A DNA stretch of 64,000 nucleotides from Candidatus Iainarchaeum sp. (GCA_021161465.1 JAGHAM010000012.1:1-64000), one strand, 5' to 3'; shown: positions 9,096-17,758, numbered from the stretch's first letter. Notes: a model not told the origin generated them from the letters alone. Numbers and translations: made by a program.

Positions 9096-9691
9096 TTGAG
9101 GAATATACTGGAATCAAGTTCAAGCCAGTATGTGAAAAGAAGGAGTTGTTAAGAAACCCCAGCATAAAAGAGCTAATCAGCTGGGGAAAGCGTATTTCAG
9201 ATGAGGGTATGGCCCCCACATATATAACCCCTCTTGGCTCTGGTTCTGGGGGAAATCTTAGCTTCAGGACAGATAGAGGCATGATAACCACAGCCAGCTA
9301 TTCGCATTTAGGGCACCTGCATGAAATGGATTTTACTGAGGTGCTTTCCTGTGATGTTGAGAAGAAAGAAGTGCATTTCATTGGATTGAGAAACCCATCA
9401 TCAGAAGCCATCCTGCACTGGCTGGTTTACCAAGGTAGGCCAGAGGTAAATGCAGTGTTCCACTTTCATGATGATGCTATACTGAAGAGCGCGCAAAGGC
9501 TTGATTTGGCAGTGACTAAAAAGTTCTATCCTTATGGCTCCCTGGAACTTGCTAAGGAAACCATGAACGCGCTGGGTGATAGCTGGTTTTTAGTGCTCAG
9601 GGACCACGGCTGTCTCTCACTGGGTAGGACAATAGATGATGCAGGTGAGAGAGCCCTTGAAGTGCATGGAAAGGCGATTGGCGATGTTTAA
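9092..9691 (+). CDS. Class II aldolase/adducin-family protein
   Basis: 199 residues with the fuculose-phosphate-aldolase fold: GSGSGGNLSFRT near 50 (phosphate binding), NPSSEAILHW with the usual acidic residue, HFHDD (zinc His pair) and LRDHGCLSLG (third zinc His). The GTG at 9092 overlaps the mtnA stop (GTGA) and follows GGAGG at 9079-9083. The overlap implies coupling with the isomerase. Plausible substrates are 5-methylthioribulose-1-phosphate or 5-deoxyribulose-1-phosphate, split to DHAP and an aldehyde, as in the DHAP-shunt type of salvage. A MtnB-like dehydratase is the alternative. Substrate is inferred from context. Confidence 0.8.
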   Translation: MIEEYTGIKFKPVCEKKELLRNPSIKELISWGKRISDEGMAPTYITPLGSGSGGNLSFRTDRGMITTASYSHLGHLHEMDFTEVLSCDVEKKEVHFIGLRNPSSEAILHWLVYQGRPEVNAVFHFHDDAILKSAQRLDLAVTKKFYPYGSLELAKETMNALGDSWFLVLRDHGCLSLGRTIDDAGERALEVHGKAIGDV

Positions 9692-9701
9692 AAACAAAAA
9701 C

Positions 9702-9710
9702 TTTATAAAT
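9702..9710 (+). promoter_or_regulatory. TATA box of the L1-L10-L12 operon
   Basis: TTTATAAAT lies just after the aldolase stop. Start of transcription would fall near 9732, giving a leader of about 40 bases before the rpl1 TTG. This separates the L1 operon from the upstream isomerase/aldolase pair. Confidence 0.5.
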
Positions 9711-9741
9711 AAACAAAGCCAAAAAACAAGGCACCCGTTTA

Positions 9742-9758
9742 CTGCTGCAGGGCAGCAG
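9742..9758 (+). promoter_or_regulatory. Leader hairpin overlapping the rpl1 ribosome-binding site
   Basis: CTGCTGC (9742-9748), loop AGG, GCAGCAG (9752-9758) is a perfect 7-bp stem. Its 3' arm runs into the Shine-Dalgarno run AGGAGGGA at 9757-9764. L1 represses its own operon in archaea by binding its mRNA, so this stem is a candidate control site. That role is an inference from position. Confidence 0.45.
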
Positions 9759-9771
9759 GAGGGAGATTTTT

Positions 9772-10404
9772 TTGAGTCTGGTTGAAGCTATAAAAAAAGC
9801 AAAAGAGGAAGCTCCAGAGAGGAAGTTTTCCGAAAGTGTAGACTTATTCATAAATTTTAGGGGGATTGACTTTTCTAAGCCAGAGAACAAGATAAATCTG
9901 GAAGTCGCGCTCCCAAAAGGGAGAGGCAGACCAAGAAAGGTATGTTTCATCTGTGAGGAAGAGTTTGCAGGCAAGGCAAAAGGCATTGCTGATAAAGTCA
10001 TAGTGAAGGATGAGCTAGCCACAATATCAAAGAAAGATATGAAGAAGCTTGCTGAGGAATATGATTCTTTTGTCGCCCAGGCCAACTTAATGCCAATAGT
10101 GGGTAAGAGCTTTGGTCCAATCCTTGCTCCACGTGGTAAGATGCCAAAGCCAGTACCACCAACTACAAACCTGGAGCCAATTTTAAATGCTCTAAAAAGG
10201 ACAGTGGTTCTAAAAACAAAGGGCAAGAACATGCCAGTCCTCCACGTGCCCATAGGAACCAGGGATATGAGCGATGAGGATTTGGCGGATAATGTCAAGG
10301 CTGTCTTGAATGCCCTAACAGCAAAGCTTCCCCAGAAGCAGCACAATATAAAATCCGTCTTGATTAAGACTACGATGGGCCCAACTGTGAAAATTGAGGT
10401 ATGA
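9772..10404 (+). CDS. rpl1: 50S ribosomal protein L1 (uL1)
   Basis: 210 residues, the normal archaeal length. It starts at TTG 9772 behind AGGAGGGA. Family features are LEVALPKGRGRPRKVCFI, the central domain with LMPIVGKSFGPILAPRGKMP, and the return strand with HVPIGTRDMSDEDLADNVKA. It binds 23S rRNA at the E-site stalk and, in archaea, can repress its own mRNA. The stop overlaps the rpl10 start by 4 bases. Confidence 0.97.
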   Translation: MSLVEAIKKAKEEAPERKFSESVDLFINFRGIDFSKPENKINLEVALPKGRGRPRKVCFICEEEFAGKAKGIADKVIVKDELATISKKDMKKLAEEYDSFVAQANLMPIVGKSFGPILAPRGKMPKPVPPTTNLEPILNALKRTVVLKTKGKNMPVLHVPIGTRDMSDEDLADNVKAVLNALTAKLPQKQHNIKSVLIKTTMGPTVKIEV

Positions 10405-11363
10405 ATATGGCAGGGAAAACAGCTCATGTTGCAAAGTGGAAGAAGAAGGAAATAGAAGAGCTTGAAGGCTTCCTAAAAAAATACCCAGTAGTTGGTGTAG
10501 CGAGCATCCAAAACTTCCCCACGAAGCATTTCCAGGAAGTGAGAAAGGCGTTGGAAGGGAAAGCAGTAATACGTGTAACTAAACTAAAACTGTTTAACAT
10601 AGCCTTGGATAAGGTGCCTGAGTTAAAGGTAATAAAGGATTACGTAAACGGGCCGTCTGCTTTTATATTCACTGATATGGACCCATTCAAACTCTTTAAA
10701 GCATTAAGAGAAAACTCATCAAAAACTTTCGCTAAGCCCGGGCAGGTAGCACCGGAGGATATAGTCGTGCCCGCTGGCGATACAGGAATACCTCCTGGAC
10801 CAGCACTGGGCGACCTAAGGAGTGCAGGTATCGAGGCAAGGATAGACGGCAGCTCAATAAAAGTCACCAAGGATTCTGTCGTCGTCAAAAAGGGCGATGT
10901 GATAACACCAGAGGCTGCTGCTGCTTTAAGCAAGCTTGGATTGAAACCCTTTGAAGTTAAGTTATCCTTAGAGGCTGCTTACCAGAATGGGATTGTATTT
11001 ACTGCAGATGTGCTTGGAATAAAAACCGAGGAAATAGTTGCTTCCATGCAAAGGGCTTACCAAAGTGCATTCAACTTAACGTTTAACGTGAAATATTTCA
11101 CAAAAGCTAATGTGGAGTTGTTCCTGTCAAAAGCATTCAATAATGCCAAGGCTCTTGGTGTTGAGGCAATGATACTGGATAGGGGGATAGTTGAGGATAT
11201 AATCGCAAGAGCGTCTGGTCAGGCGAAGGTGCTGTCCTCATATGTGAAAGAATCAAAAGTAGAGTCCAACCCTAGCGAAGCAAAGGCAGATGAGAAGGCG
11301 GACCAGGCAGAGGCTAGCGAGGAAGCAAGTGAGGGATCCAAGGACTCTAATGATGCTCAATAA
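10401..11363 (+). CDS. rpl10: 50S ribosomal protein L10/P0 (uL10)
   Basis: 320 residues. The N-terminal rRNA-binding domain (KTAHVAKWKKKEIEELEGFL, VRKALEGKAVIRVTKLKL) is followed by the archaeal/eukaryotic P0 insertion (PAGDTGIPPGPALGDLRSAG) and a helical C-terminal spine that binds L12 dimers, ending in an Ala/Glu/Lys-rich tail. The ATG overlaps the rpl1 stop; ATG 10407 is an alternative. L1-L10-L12 form one operon ended by a hairpin. Confidence 0.97.
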   Translation: MNMAGKTAHVAKWKKKEIEELEGFLKKYPVVGVASIQNFPTKHFQEVRKALEGKAVIRVTKLKLFNIALDKVPELKVIKDYVNGPSAFIFTDMDPFKLFKALRENSSKTFAKPGQVAPEDIVVPAGDTGIPPGPALGDLRSAGIEARIDGSSIKVTKDSVVVKKGDVITPEAAAALSKLGLKPFEVKLSLEAAYQNGIVFTADVLGIKTEEIVASMQRAYQSAFNLTFNVKYFTKANVELFLSKAFNNAKALGVEAMILDRGIVEDIIARASGQAKVLSSYVKESKVESNPSEAKADEKADQAEASEEASEGSKDSNDAQ

Positions 11364-11388
11364 TTGATTATGTTGAGAGGTGTGAAAG

Positions 11389-11691
11389 ATGGAATATGTG
11401 TATGCGGCACTCCTGTTGCACGAAGCAAAGCAGGAGATTAATGAAGAAAATCTGAAAAAAGTCTTGACAGCTGCAGGCGTCAAGGCTGATGAGGCTAGAG
11501 TAAAGGCCTTGGTTGCAAGCTTAGATGGTGTTAACATAGATGAAGCCATTTCCAAGGCAGCAGTTGCTGCAACTCCTGTTACAACAGCAGCTCCGGAAGA
11601 AGCCAAGTCTGAGGAGAAAGAAGAAAAACCAAAGGAAGAGGAAAAGACTGAAGAGGAAGCCGCTGAGGGATTGAGTTCTCTTTTCGGCTAG
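11389..11691 (+). CDS. rpl12: 50S ribosomal protein L12 (P1/P2-type)
   Basis: 100 residues. The N-terminal dimerisation domain ([40 protein letters not shown]) is followed by an Ala-rich hinge and a Glu/Lys-rich stretch ending in GLSSLFG, the conserved tail that recruits translation GTPases. GAGAGGTGTGA lies upstream. It is the last gene of the L1 operon. Confidence 0.97.
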   Translation: MEYVYAALLLHEAKQEINEENLKKVLTAAGVKADEARVKALVASLDGVNIDEAISKAAVAATPVTTAAPEEAKSEEKEEKPKEEEKTEEEAAEGLSSLFG

Positions 11692-11703
11692 AGTGATGCG
11701 TTT

Positions 11704-11721
11704 GGGGGGCTTTTGCCCCCC
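11704..11721 (+). terminator. Hairpin terminator after rpl12
   Basis: GGGGGGC, loop TTTT, GCCCCCC is a perfect 7-bp stem 12 bases after the rpl12 stop. It is followed by CTTTGAG, so the T-run is weak. It probably ends or attenuates the ribosomal operon before the next gene. Confidence 0.55.
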
Positions 11722-11752
11722 TTTGAGCATTTGTGTATAAAGAGGTGTTACC

Positions 11753-13081
11753 ATGACAGGAAAGAAGGTTATAATATTAGGTGCGGCGGGTATGGACTAC
11801 CATGTGTTCAATACATACTTTAGGGATAACCCTGAGTATGAAGTGGTTGGCTTCACTGCAGCAGCCGAGCAGAATTTAGGGACTGTTGAAGGAGGCTTAA
11901 GGAGATATCCTCCTGAGCTTGCTGGGAAACTTTATCCAGAAGGGATACCTACCTTTCCTGAGGACAAGCTTGAGGAAGTAATACAAGAGACTGGAGCTGA
12001 GGAAGCCGTTCTTGCATACTCTGATGTTTCTCACGAATATGTTATGCATCTGGCTTCGAGGGCTCTCGCTTCTGGGGCTAACTTTAGGCTGTTGGCTCCA
12101 AAGTATGTTATGCTAAAATCAAAAAAGCCTGTAATCTCAGTTTGTGCTGTCCGAACTGGTTGTGGAAAGAGCCAAACTTCAAGGTGGATTGCACTTAAGC
12201 TGAAAGAGAAGGGGCTAAAGGTAGTTGTTGTCCGTGAACCAATGCCTTATGGGGATTTAACAGAACAGGTGTGGCAGAGGTTTGCTACTCTTGAGGACTT
12301 AAAAAAGTACAAGTGCACTGTGGAAGAGATGGAGGAGTATGAGCCACATATAACCCACGGGCTTGTGGTTTATGCTGGAGTGGACTATTCCCAGATACTG
12401 AAGCATGCCGAGGAAGAAGCGGATGTTGTTCTCTGGGATGGAGGAAACAATGAGATTTCATTCTTCGTTCCGGATGTGCTGGTAACTGTCGTTGACCCTC
12501 TAAGGCCGGGGCATGAAACCAAGTACCATCCAGGGGAAGTCAACCTAAGAATGGCAGATGTTGTCGTTGTGAACAAGGAAGACAGTGCCAAGCAGGAGGA
12601 CATAGATGCAGTTATCAGGAACGTTAAGAGAGTTAACCCCAATGCAAAGATAGTCCATGCGAACTCAGTGATAAAAGTCAATGGCGACATAAAGGGGAAG
12701 AAAGTTCTGGTTGTTGAAGATGGTCCAACAGTGACACATGGTGGCATGTCTTATGGTGCAGGGTTCGTAGCAGCAAAGGAGAATGGCTGCGATGTAATAG
12801 ACCCACGACCTTATGCTGCCGATGAAATACAAAAGACCTTTGAGGAGTTCCCTCACCTGAAGAATGTTTTGCCAGCTATGGGATACTCCGAGAAACAGCT
12901 AAAGGAGCTTGAGGAGACCGTCAACGCTGCTGAGTGTGATTTGGTTGTTTCCGGAACACCAATAGACCTTGGCCGTATCCTGAAAGTGAATAAGCCTATT
13001 GTTCGGGTGACCTACGAGCTGGAGCCAAAGGATGACTCATTGGATAAAATCGTTGATGAGTTTGCAGCCAAGGCAAGATAA
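11753..13081 (+). CDS. COG2403-type P-loop protein, cyclic 2,3-diphosphoglycerate synthetase-like
   Basis: 442 residues. A Rossmann-like N-terminal domain (VIILGAAGMDYHVFNTYF) precedes a P-loop NTPase domain with Walker A VRTGCGKSQTSR near residue 133. Later motifs are EPMPYGD, VVLWDGGNNEISFF, VVDPLRPGHETKYHPGE and VVVNKEDSA, the last resembling a G4 NKxD motif. Proteins of this group are often named predicted GTPase or cyclic 2,3-diphosphoglycerate synthetase. The exact reaction is not shown by the sequence. ATG 11753 follows GAGGTGTT. Confidence 0.75.
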   Translation: MTGKKVIILGAAGMDYHVFNTYFRDNPEYEVVGFTAAAEQNLGTVEGGLRRYPPELAGKLYPEGIPTFPEDKLEEVIQETGAEEAVLAYSDVSHEYVMHLASRALASGANFRLLAPKYVMLKSKKPVISVCAVRTGCGKSQTSRWIALKLKEKGLKVVVVREPMPYGDLTEQVWQRFATLEDLKKYKCTVEEMEEYEPHITHGLVVYAGVDYSQILKHAEEEADVVLWDGGNNEISFFVPDVLVTVVDPLRPGHETKYHPGEVNLRMADVVVVNKEDSAKQEDIDAVIRNVKRVNPNAKIVHANSVIKVNGDIKGKKVLVVEDGPTVTHGGMSYGAGFVAAKENGCDVIDPRPYAADEIQKTFEEFPHLKNVLPAMGYSEKQLKELEETVNAAECDLVVSGTPIDLGRILKVNKPIVRVTYELEPKDDSLDKIVDEFAAKAR

Positions 13082-13099
13082 CACATTTCAGAACTGGTG

Positions 13100-13131
13100 G
13101 GAGCGAGTTGAGTTGTGCCAAATCGCGCTCC
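13100..13131 (+). terminator. Possible hairpin after the COG2403 gene
   Basis: GGAGCG (13100-13105) can pair with CGCTCC (13126-13131), with inner GAGTTG/CCAAAT weakly paired. It lies 19 bases after a stop codon. No clear T-run follows at once, although TATTTTTG occurs at 13141. Confidence 0.3.
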
Positions 13132-13216
13132 TGCTATAACTATTTTTGCGGATTTATGGTTCGTGGATAGCTATTAATAGGTTATCTTTTTATATAACAT
13201 TTTGCAAAATTGTTAT

Positions 13217-13675
13217 ATGCAGGATAAGTGGTATTATTTTGTGGCAGGGGTTCTGGTTACAGCTGGGTTTCTTGCTGTGGTAGAAAACTTGAACCCAAGT
13301 GAGGGAATATTTACCAATCTGCCAACATCTGGTTTTGTGGTTAAAAGGTCGCTGATGGAAGACCTTTCTAATGCCAGAGAGGTAAACATGAGCCTCTTAG
13401 GGTATGACTCTCCATTTGATGGTGTTCATAACCTCCCAGAAGCTGTTGTATACAATGGTGTGAGTTACAGGCCGGTCATTGTTAGTTATAATGAGTTGAA
13501 GGACCGTTCCAGCGAGCTTAAAATACATTATCTGTTGTCTATAGGAGAAGCGCCTGATGGTAAGTTTCCCGTTTATTGGGTGGAGTTTGATGGGGTTTCG
13601 GAGAAAATGCCCATTCTGGATGGAATAGTTGTTTTGAACCAATCTTTTAGTTCTGGGTCTGAGCCGTTTGATTAG
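13217..13675 (+). CDS. Small membrane-anchored protein of unknown function
   Basis: About 152 residues from ATG 13217: one N-terminal hydrophobic helix (WYYFVAGVLVTAGFLAVV), then about 130 polar residues without Cys motifs, probably extracytoplasmic. The start is chosen because TTTTTATATAA at 13187-13196 is about 25 bases upstream, consistent with a leaderless message. The 3' end overlaps the convergent smc gene by 29 bases. I do not recognise a family. Confidence 0.6.
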   Translation: MQDKWYYFVAGVLVTAGFLAVVENLNPSEGIFTNLPTSGFVVKRSLMEDLSNAREVNMSLLGYDSPFDGVHNLPEAVVYNGVSYRPVIVSYNELKDRSSELKIHYLLSIGEAPDGKFPVYWVEFDGVSEKMPILDGIVVLNQSFSSGSEPFD

Positions 13676-16600
13676 TTTCTTTCTCCACCAGACCCTTTAA
13701 GTCTACCTCAACTATACTGCTGCTTTTTTCTTTATCCATACTTACACCAACGATTTGGTCGCTGGCATGAATCAGGGAGTTGTTGTGTGTTGCCACTATA
13801 AACTGGACTTCCTTAGACTTCTTCTTTATCATCTCAGCCAGCCTCTCAGAGTTTGCCTTATCAAGTGCAGCGTCTGATTCATCCAGGATATAGAACGGTG
13901 CAGGTTTGAATGCTTGTAAAGCAAATAGGAATGCTATGGCAGCAAGCGTCTTTTCCCCGGTGCTCATCTCATCTATGTTCTTTATTTCCTTGCCAGCAGG
14001 CTGGGCTTCCAATAGAAGCCCACCCTGGAATGGGTCTTCAAGGTTTTCAAGTTTTATAGCTGCCCTTGCGTCATTATGGCCAAGATAAAACTCTTTGTAA
14101 ACTTCATTGAATTTTTCGTTTATCTTCTCGAATGCCTCAAGGAAGGTTTCCTTGCGTTTGTTTTCAATTTCTTCCATCAAGTTTATAACAGCTTCTTTCT
14201 CCTTTCCAAGCCTTATACTTTTTTCTTTTATCTCATCAACTTCTTTGATGAACTCATCGTAATCCTGGATTGCTTTCAAGTTTACTGGTTCCATCCTGGT
14301 CATCTTTTGGATAAGGTCTTCTGCCTCTCTCATCAACGACTCGATATCTCCAGGTTCTTCTTTCATTTGCTTTAGCTCTTCAGCTGCAACATCACCCAGC
14401 CTCTGCTTGAGCGAGGAATACTCCGTTTCAAGCTTTGCTTTCTCTATATTCATCCGGTTGAGCTCTTCTACTTTTGAATCGAGCCTCCTCCTGAGTTCGC
14501 CCCTTTGCTCAGCAAGTTCCCGCAACCTTGCTTCAAGGTTTTCTCTCTTTTCAACAAGCTCCCCGGTTGCTATCGATATGCTTTTTTCTTCCTCATATGC
14601 CTTCTCAAGTTTGGCAGATATGGCTTGAATCTCTTCGTCATACTTTTTGATTTCCTTTTCTATGTCTTCAAGGTTGGTTGAACCACGTTGCCCCTCTAAC
14701 TCTTTTTTTCTCTTTTCCAAGTTTTCTGTTTCGATTGTGGCTTGATTGATTTGAAGCTGTATCTCTGAGAGCTGTTCTCTTATGACTTTGATTATCTTCT
14801 GTTGCTTGTTTAGCCTTTCGGACACCCTTTTAGCTTCTGGGGTATCTTCCCGCTTCTGAAGCAGCTCTTTTTGTTTCTCGAGAGTGCTGAGTTCTGTCTT
14901 CTCCTCATGCAGTTGTTTTTCCTTCTCTATGAGAGCTGCTTTGAGGCTCGATAACTCCTTGCGTATCTCAGAGAGCTTCGTTGTTTTGCCCCTTTCCATG
15001 GATTCCAGTTCGTCAAGCCTTAGCTTTAGCTCTCTGACAATTATCTCATCTTCTCTGACTTCAAGTTCTATACCTACAATCTCTTTGCTAATCTTCTCCA
15101 TCTCTTCGTCAAGGCCCATATTTTTGACCTTAGATAGTTCGTGGTTTAGTCTTGAAATCCGTTCTTCCAATTCTTTCATCCTTGCTGTCTCGCCTGCAAT
15201 ATCTATCCCATGCTCATAGCCGCCTGTGAGGACTCCAGAGTCATCTATGAAGTCACCATCTAGGCTTACGAGCCCCCTTTCGAGTATATTATCGCTGTTT
15301 AACTCTCGCGTTACCAGATTATTACCAAATACATAATAAGCTACTGGCTTGAATCTTTCATCAAATTCAACAATATCCAGTACGTTTTCCAGCTTGCCAT
15401 CGGGTCTTCTGTCTTTCTTTGTTTCAATCCTTATAGTGTCCAAGGGTATGAAGCTGGTTCTGCCTAGTTTCTTGCTTTTCAACCATCTTACTGCCTTTAG
15501 TGCTGATGCCATGTCCTCAGTCACTATAAACCCTAACTTCTCTCCAGCGACAGCACTGATTATACCAGCATTCTCAGGAGCAAAGCTGAATATGTCTCTA
15601 ACTTGGCCTATTATGCCCTTAAGCTCACCTGCCTTTCCAGCACTTACCACAGCATTTGAAGCTTTGTTGCCACTAAGCTGTTCAAGGGTTGATAACCTTG
15701 TTTCAAGGGCGTTGAACTCTTTTGTTGCCTTCTCCAGCTGTTCTTCAAGTTCTTTTTTTCTCTTCTCGGTTGCAGACTCTAGTTCCTTAAGCTCTTTTAA
15801 CCTTTCCTCAAGTTGCTTTTTCCTGTGGTGTTTCTTCGCGAGCCCCTGCTTCAGTTTTTCAAGTTTTGTTTTTTCGTCCTTAACCCTTTCAGCATTCGTC
15901 CGCTTTTCTTTCTCTTCCTCTGAGATTGACAGCTCTCTCTGGCTTATTTTATCCCTGAGCTGGTCAACCAGGTTCTTAAGCTCATAAAAACGCTTCCGCT
16001 TTTCTTCCAGTTTCTTTGAGATATCTTCAAGCTCCTCTGTGGATTCCTGAACTTTTATCCCTTTTACGAATTCATCAAAGCTAGCTTCTTCTTTTTTCAG
16101 CCTTTCCTCATATGCTTTTTTCTCTTTCTCGAGCTTTTTAGCGGAAATTTTAGATTTTGAGAGCTCCTCCTCAATTTCACCAAGTTCTTCGGATACATTT
16201 TTTAGTTTGTCCTTTATGCCTTCCAACTCTTGCTCTTTCAAGCTTTTTTTCTCTTCAGCCAGGCTTATTTGGTTCTTCATGCGTTCAATCTTCTTGCTTA
16301 TCTCCAACTGTTGCTCGCCACCTTTCTCCTGGATTTCCTTTGCCAGAGTTTTAAGCTGGTTCTCCCAGTTTGCTATCTGCGCGCTTACTTTTTTGATTTC
16401 CTGTTCCAGTTCGTCTTTAGCTTTGCTTATGTCCATGAGTTCCTTCACAGTTGTATCTAACCTACCCTCTACCTGCTCAAGCTGCTTAGCTATTACTGCA
16501 TGCTCAAGAAACTCTCTCCTCTTGGCGTATTCTTTATACCTCATTGCTTGGTTCCTTTCCTTTTTCAGCTCATTCAGGTAGCCACTCCGTTCGTAAAGGA

Positions 16601-17147
16601 TGATGTTGGCTTCTTTTATCCTTTCCTCAACGCGCTCCAGCTCGCGGAGGGCCTTGTCCTTCTTCTCGTTATACTCTGCTATCCCCGATACACCATCTAT
16701 GATTTCTCTCCTTTGTGATGGTGTCATGCTTATTACTTCACTTACCTCTCCCTGCAGTATTATATTCCGTGAGTCTTGGGAAATGTTCATGGAGGCTAGG
16801 AACTCGAGGATTTCAGAGAGTGTGGTCCTTTTCTTGTTGAGCTTGAAGACTGATATGCCTTCCTTGTCTATCATTCTCACTATCTCATGCTTCTCATCGC
16901 CATGTGCCAGCTCTATGGATACCTCTGCCATACCACTGGAAGATTTGTGGTGCACTAAGTCTGTCAGGCGGCCCGCCCTAAGCGATTTCATTGATGATGT
17001 TCCAAGGACAAAAGTAATAGCGTCCAATATGTTGCTTTTTCCAGAGCCGTTTGGACCAACTACTGTTGTGAACCCACCAACAAAGGGTATGATTGCATTT
17101 CTGAAAGACTTGAAGTCTTTAAGCTTTAGCTTGGTTATCTTTCCCAT
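13647..17147 (-). CDS. smc: Chromosome segregation protein SMC
   Basis: 1166 residues. Walker A GPNGSGKSNI is at 31-40 in the N-terminal head. Long coiled coils flank a hinge near 490-640 (GIIGQVRDIFSFAPENAGII, SFIPLDT). The C-terminal head has MSTGEKTLAAIAFLFALQAF (ABC signature) and FYILDESDAALD (Walker B). It forms the condensin ring. The ABC signature reads MSTGEK rather than the usual LSGGEK, keeping the Ser and the Gly before Glu. Start ATG at 17147. No ScpA/ScpB gene is adjacent. Confidence 0.96.
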   Translation of the reverse strand: MGKITKLKLKDFKSFRNAIIPFVGGFTTVVGPNGSGKSNILDAITFVLGTSSMKSLRAGRLTDLVHHKSSSGMAEVSIELAHGDEKHEIVRMIDKEGISVFKLNKKRTTLSEILEFLASMNISQDSRNIILQGEVSEVISMTPSQRREIIDGVSGIAEYNEKKDKALRELERVEERIKEANIILYERSGYLNELKKERNQAMRYKEYAKRREFLEHAVIAKQLEQVEGRLDTTVKELMDISKAKDELEQEIKKVSAQIANWENQLKTLAKEIQEKGGEQQLEISKKIERMKNQISLAEEKKSLKEQELEGIKDKLKNVSEELGEIEEELSKSKISAKKLEKEKKAYEERLKKEEASFDEFVKGIKVQESTEELEDISKKLEEKRKRFYELKNLVDQLRDKISQRELSISEEEKEKRTNAERVKDEKTKLEKLKQGLAKKHHRKKQLEERLKELKELESATEKRKKELEEQLEKATKEFNALETRLSTLEQLSGNKASNAVVSAGKAGELKGIIGQVRDIFSFAPENAGIISAVAGEKLGFIVTEDMASALKAVRWLKSKKLGRTSFIPLDTIRIETKKDRRPDGKLENVLDIVEFDERFKPVAYYVFGNNLVTRELNSDNILERGLVSLDGDFIDDSGVLTGGYEHGIDIAGETARMKELEERISRLNHELSKVKNMGLDEEMEKISKEIVGIELEVREDEIIVRELKLRLDELESMERGKTTKLSEIRKELSSLKAALIEKEKQLHEEKTELSTLEKQKELLQKREDTPEAKRVSERLNKQQKIIKVIREQLSEIQLQINQATIETENLEKRKKELEGQRGSTNLEDIEKEIKKYDEEIQAISAKLEKAYEEEKSISIATGELVEKRENLEARLRELAEQRGELRRRLDSKVEELNRMNIEKAKLETEYSSLKQRLGDVAAEELKQMKEEPGDIESLMREAEDLIQKMTRMEPVNLKAIQDYDEFIKEVDEIKEKSIRLGKEKEAVINLMEEIENKRKETFLEAFEKINEKFNEVYKEFYLGHNDARAAIKLENLEDPFQGGLLLEAQPAGKEIKNIDEMSTGEKTLAAIAFLFALQAFKPAPFYILDESDAALDKANSERLAEMIKKKSKEVQFIVATHNNSLIHASDQIVGVSMDKEKSSSIVEVDLKGLVEKETNQTAQTQN

Positions 17148-17280
17148 GGAATGCCATTTACGAAAAACACGGTTATATACTTTTTGTTATGGAGCAAGAA
17201 TTCAGTGGCACATTCTGCCAGTGCAATTTGCGTATTTTACTACTATTGTAATATGATATTGTGTACTTTATGATTTTTGG

Positions 17281-17409
17281 GTAGGAGAAATAGTCACCCT
17301 ACGGCAGTGTTGGGGAGAGGAAAGGTGGATAAGCCCACCCAGCCGAGAGAAATCGAGGCACACCTTTCCTCGAAGAAATCGAGGTTTTGCGCTTTGCCTC
17401 AGCAAAGCG
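17281..17409. other. Highly structured intergenic stretch, possible non-coding RNA
   Basis: The 380-base gap upstream of smc contains several strong inverted repeats: GAGGAAAGGTG at 17317-17327 pairs exactly with CACCTTTCCTC at 17361-17371; CCTCG at 17367-17371 can alternatively pair with CGAGG at 17380-17384; CGCTTTGC (17390-17397), loop CTCA, GCAAAGCG (17402-17409). The competing pairings suggest a switchable fold. No open frame is supported. It does not match the tRNA, 5S, SRP or RNase P RNA features I know. Strand is unknown. Confidence 0.35.
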
Positions 17410-17497
17410 TGGGAAAATTATGACAAGAACCTATATTTAAGTTTTTTGGTTATCATGACTTTGTGCTATATCACTCGGAAAGGTTTATACGAAAATC

Positions 17498-17527
17498 TTA
17501 AATATAATGTAAACAAAAACGTTTACA
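17498..17527 (+). promoter_or_regulatory. Promoter with palindromic operator of the toxin-antitoxin pair
   Basis: A TATA-like CTTAAATATAATG (about 17498-17508) runs into the inverted repeat TGTAAAC (17508-17514), spacer AAAAAC, GTTTACA (17521-17527). The repeat ends 9 bases before the antitoxin ATG. Ribbon-helix-helix antitoxins repress their own promoter by binding such repeats, so autoregulation is likely. Confidence 0.5.
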
Positions 17528-17536
17528 GTGGTTGTT

Positions 17537-17758
17537 ATGGTTCAGGTTCAGGTAAGACTGCCCCCAAAAACAGTGGAGGAGCTTGATGAGTGGGTAAAGG
17601 AAGGAAGGTTCAAGAGCAGGAGCGATGCAGTGAAAACCATACTGTCATTCTATGGAGAAAAAGAGAAAACTCGTGAGTTCTACAAGATGCTTGTTAAACG
17701 AAGTGAAGAAGCTAAAAGACATCCTGAACAGCTTGTTCCTTTGGAAGAGATTGAATGA
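17537..17758 (+). CDS. Ribbon-helix-helix antitoxin
   Basis: About 73 residues from ATG 17537 (an in-frame GTG lies at 17528). The first part, VQVQVRLPPKTVEELDEWVK then GRFKSRSDAVKTIL, is a ribbon-helix-helix DNA-binding fold. The C-terminal part is charged and would wrap the toxin. The stop overlaps the toxin start by 4 bases (ATGA), so the two are translated together. Confidence 0.8.
   Translation: MVQVQVRLPPKTVEELDEWVKEGRFKSRSDAVKTILSFYGEKEKTREFYKMLVKRSEEAKRHPEQLVPLEEIE

Noticed and set aside
13217-13675. Archaellin or pilin assignment for the small membrane protein upstream of smc
   Set aside because: The N-terminal helix lacks a Gly or Ala plus Glu processing site and the rest shows no pilin-like pattern.
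17281-17409. RNase P RNA or SRP RNA
   Set aside because: GAGGAAAGG resembles part of RNase P RNA, but the stretch is too short and lacks the partner conserved regions; no SRP Alu or GNAR-loop helix is visible.
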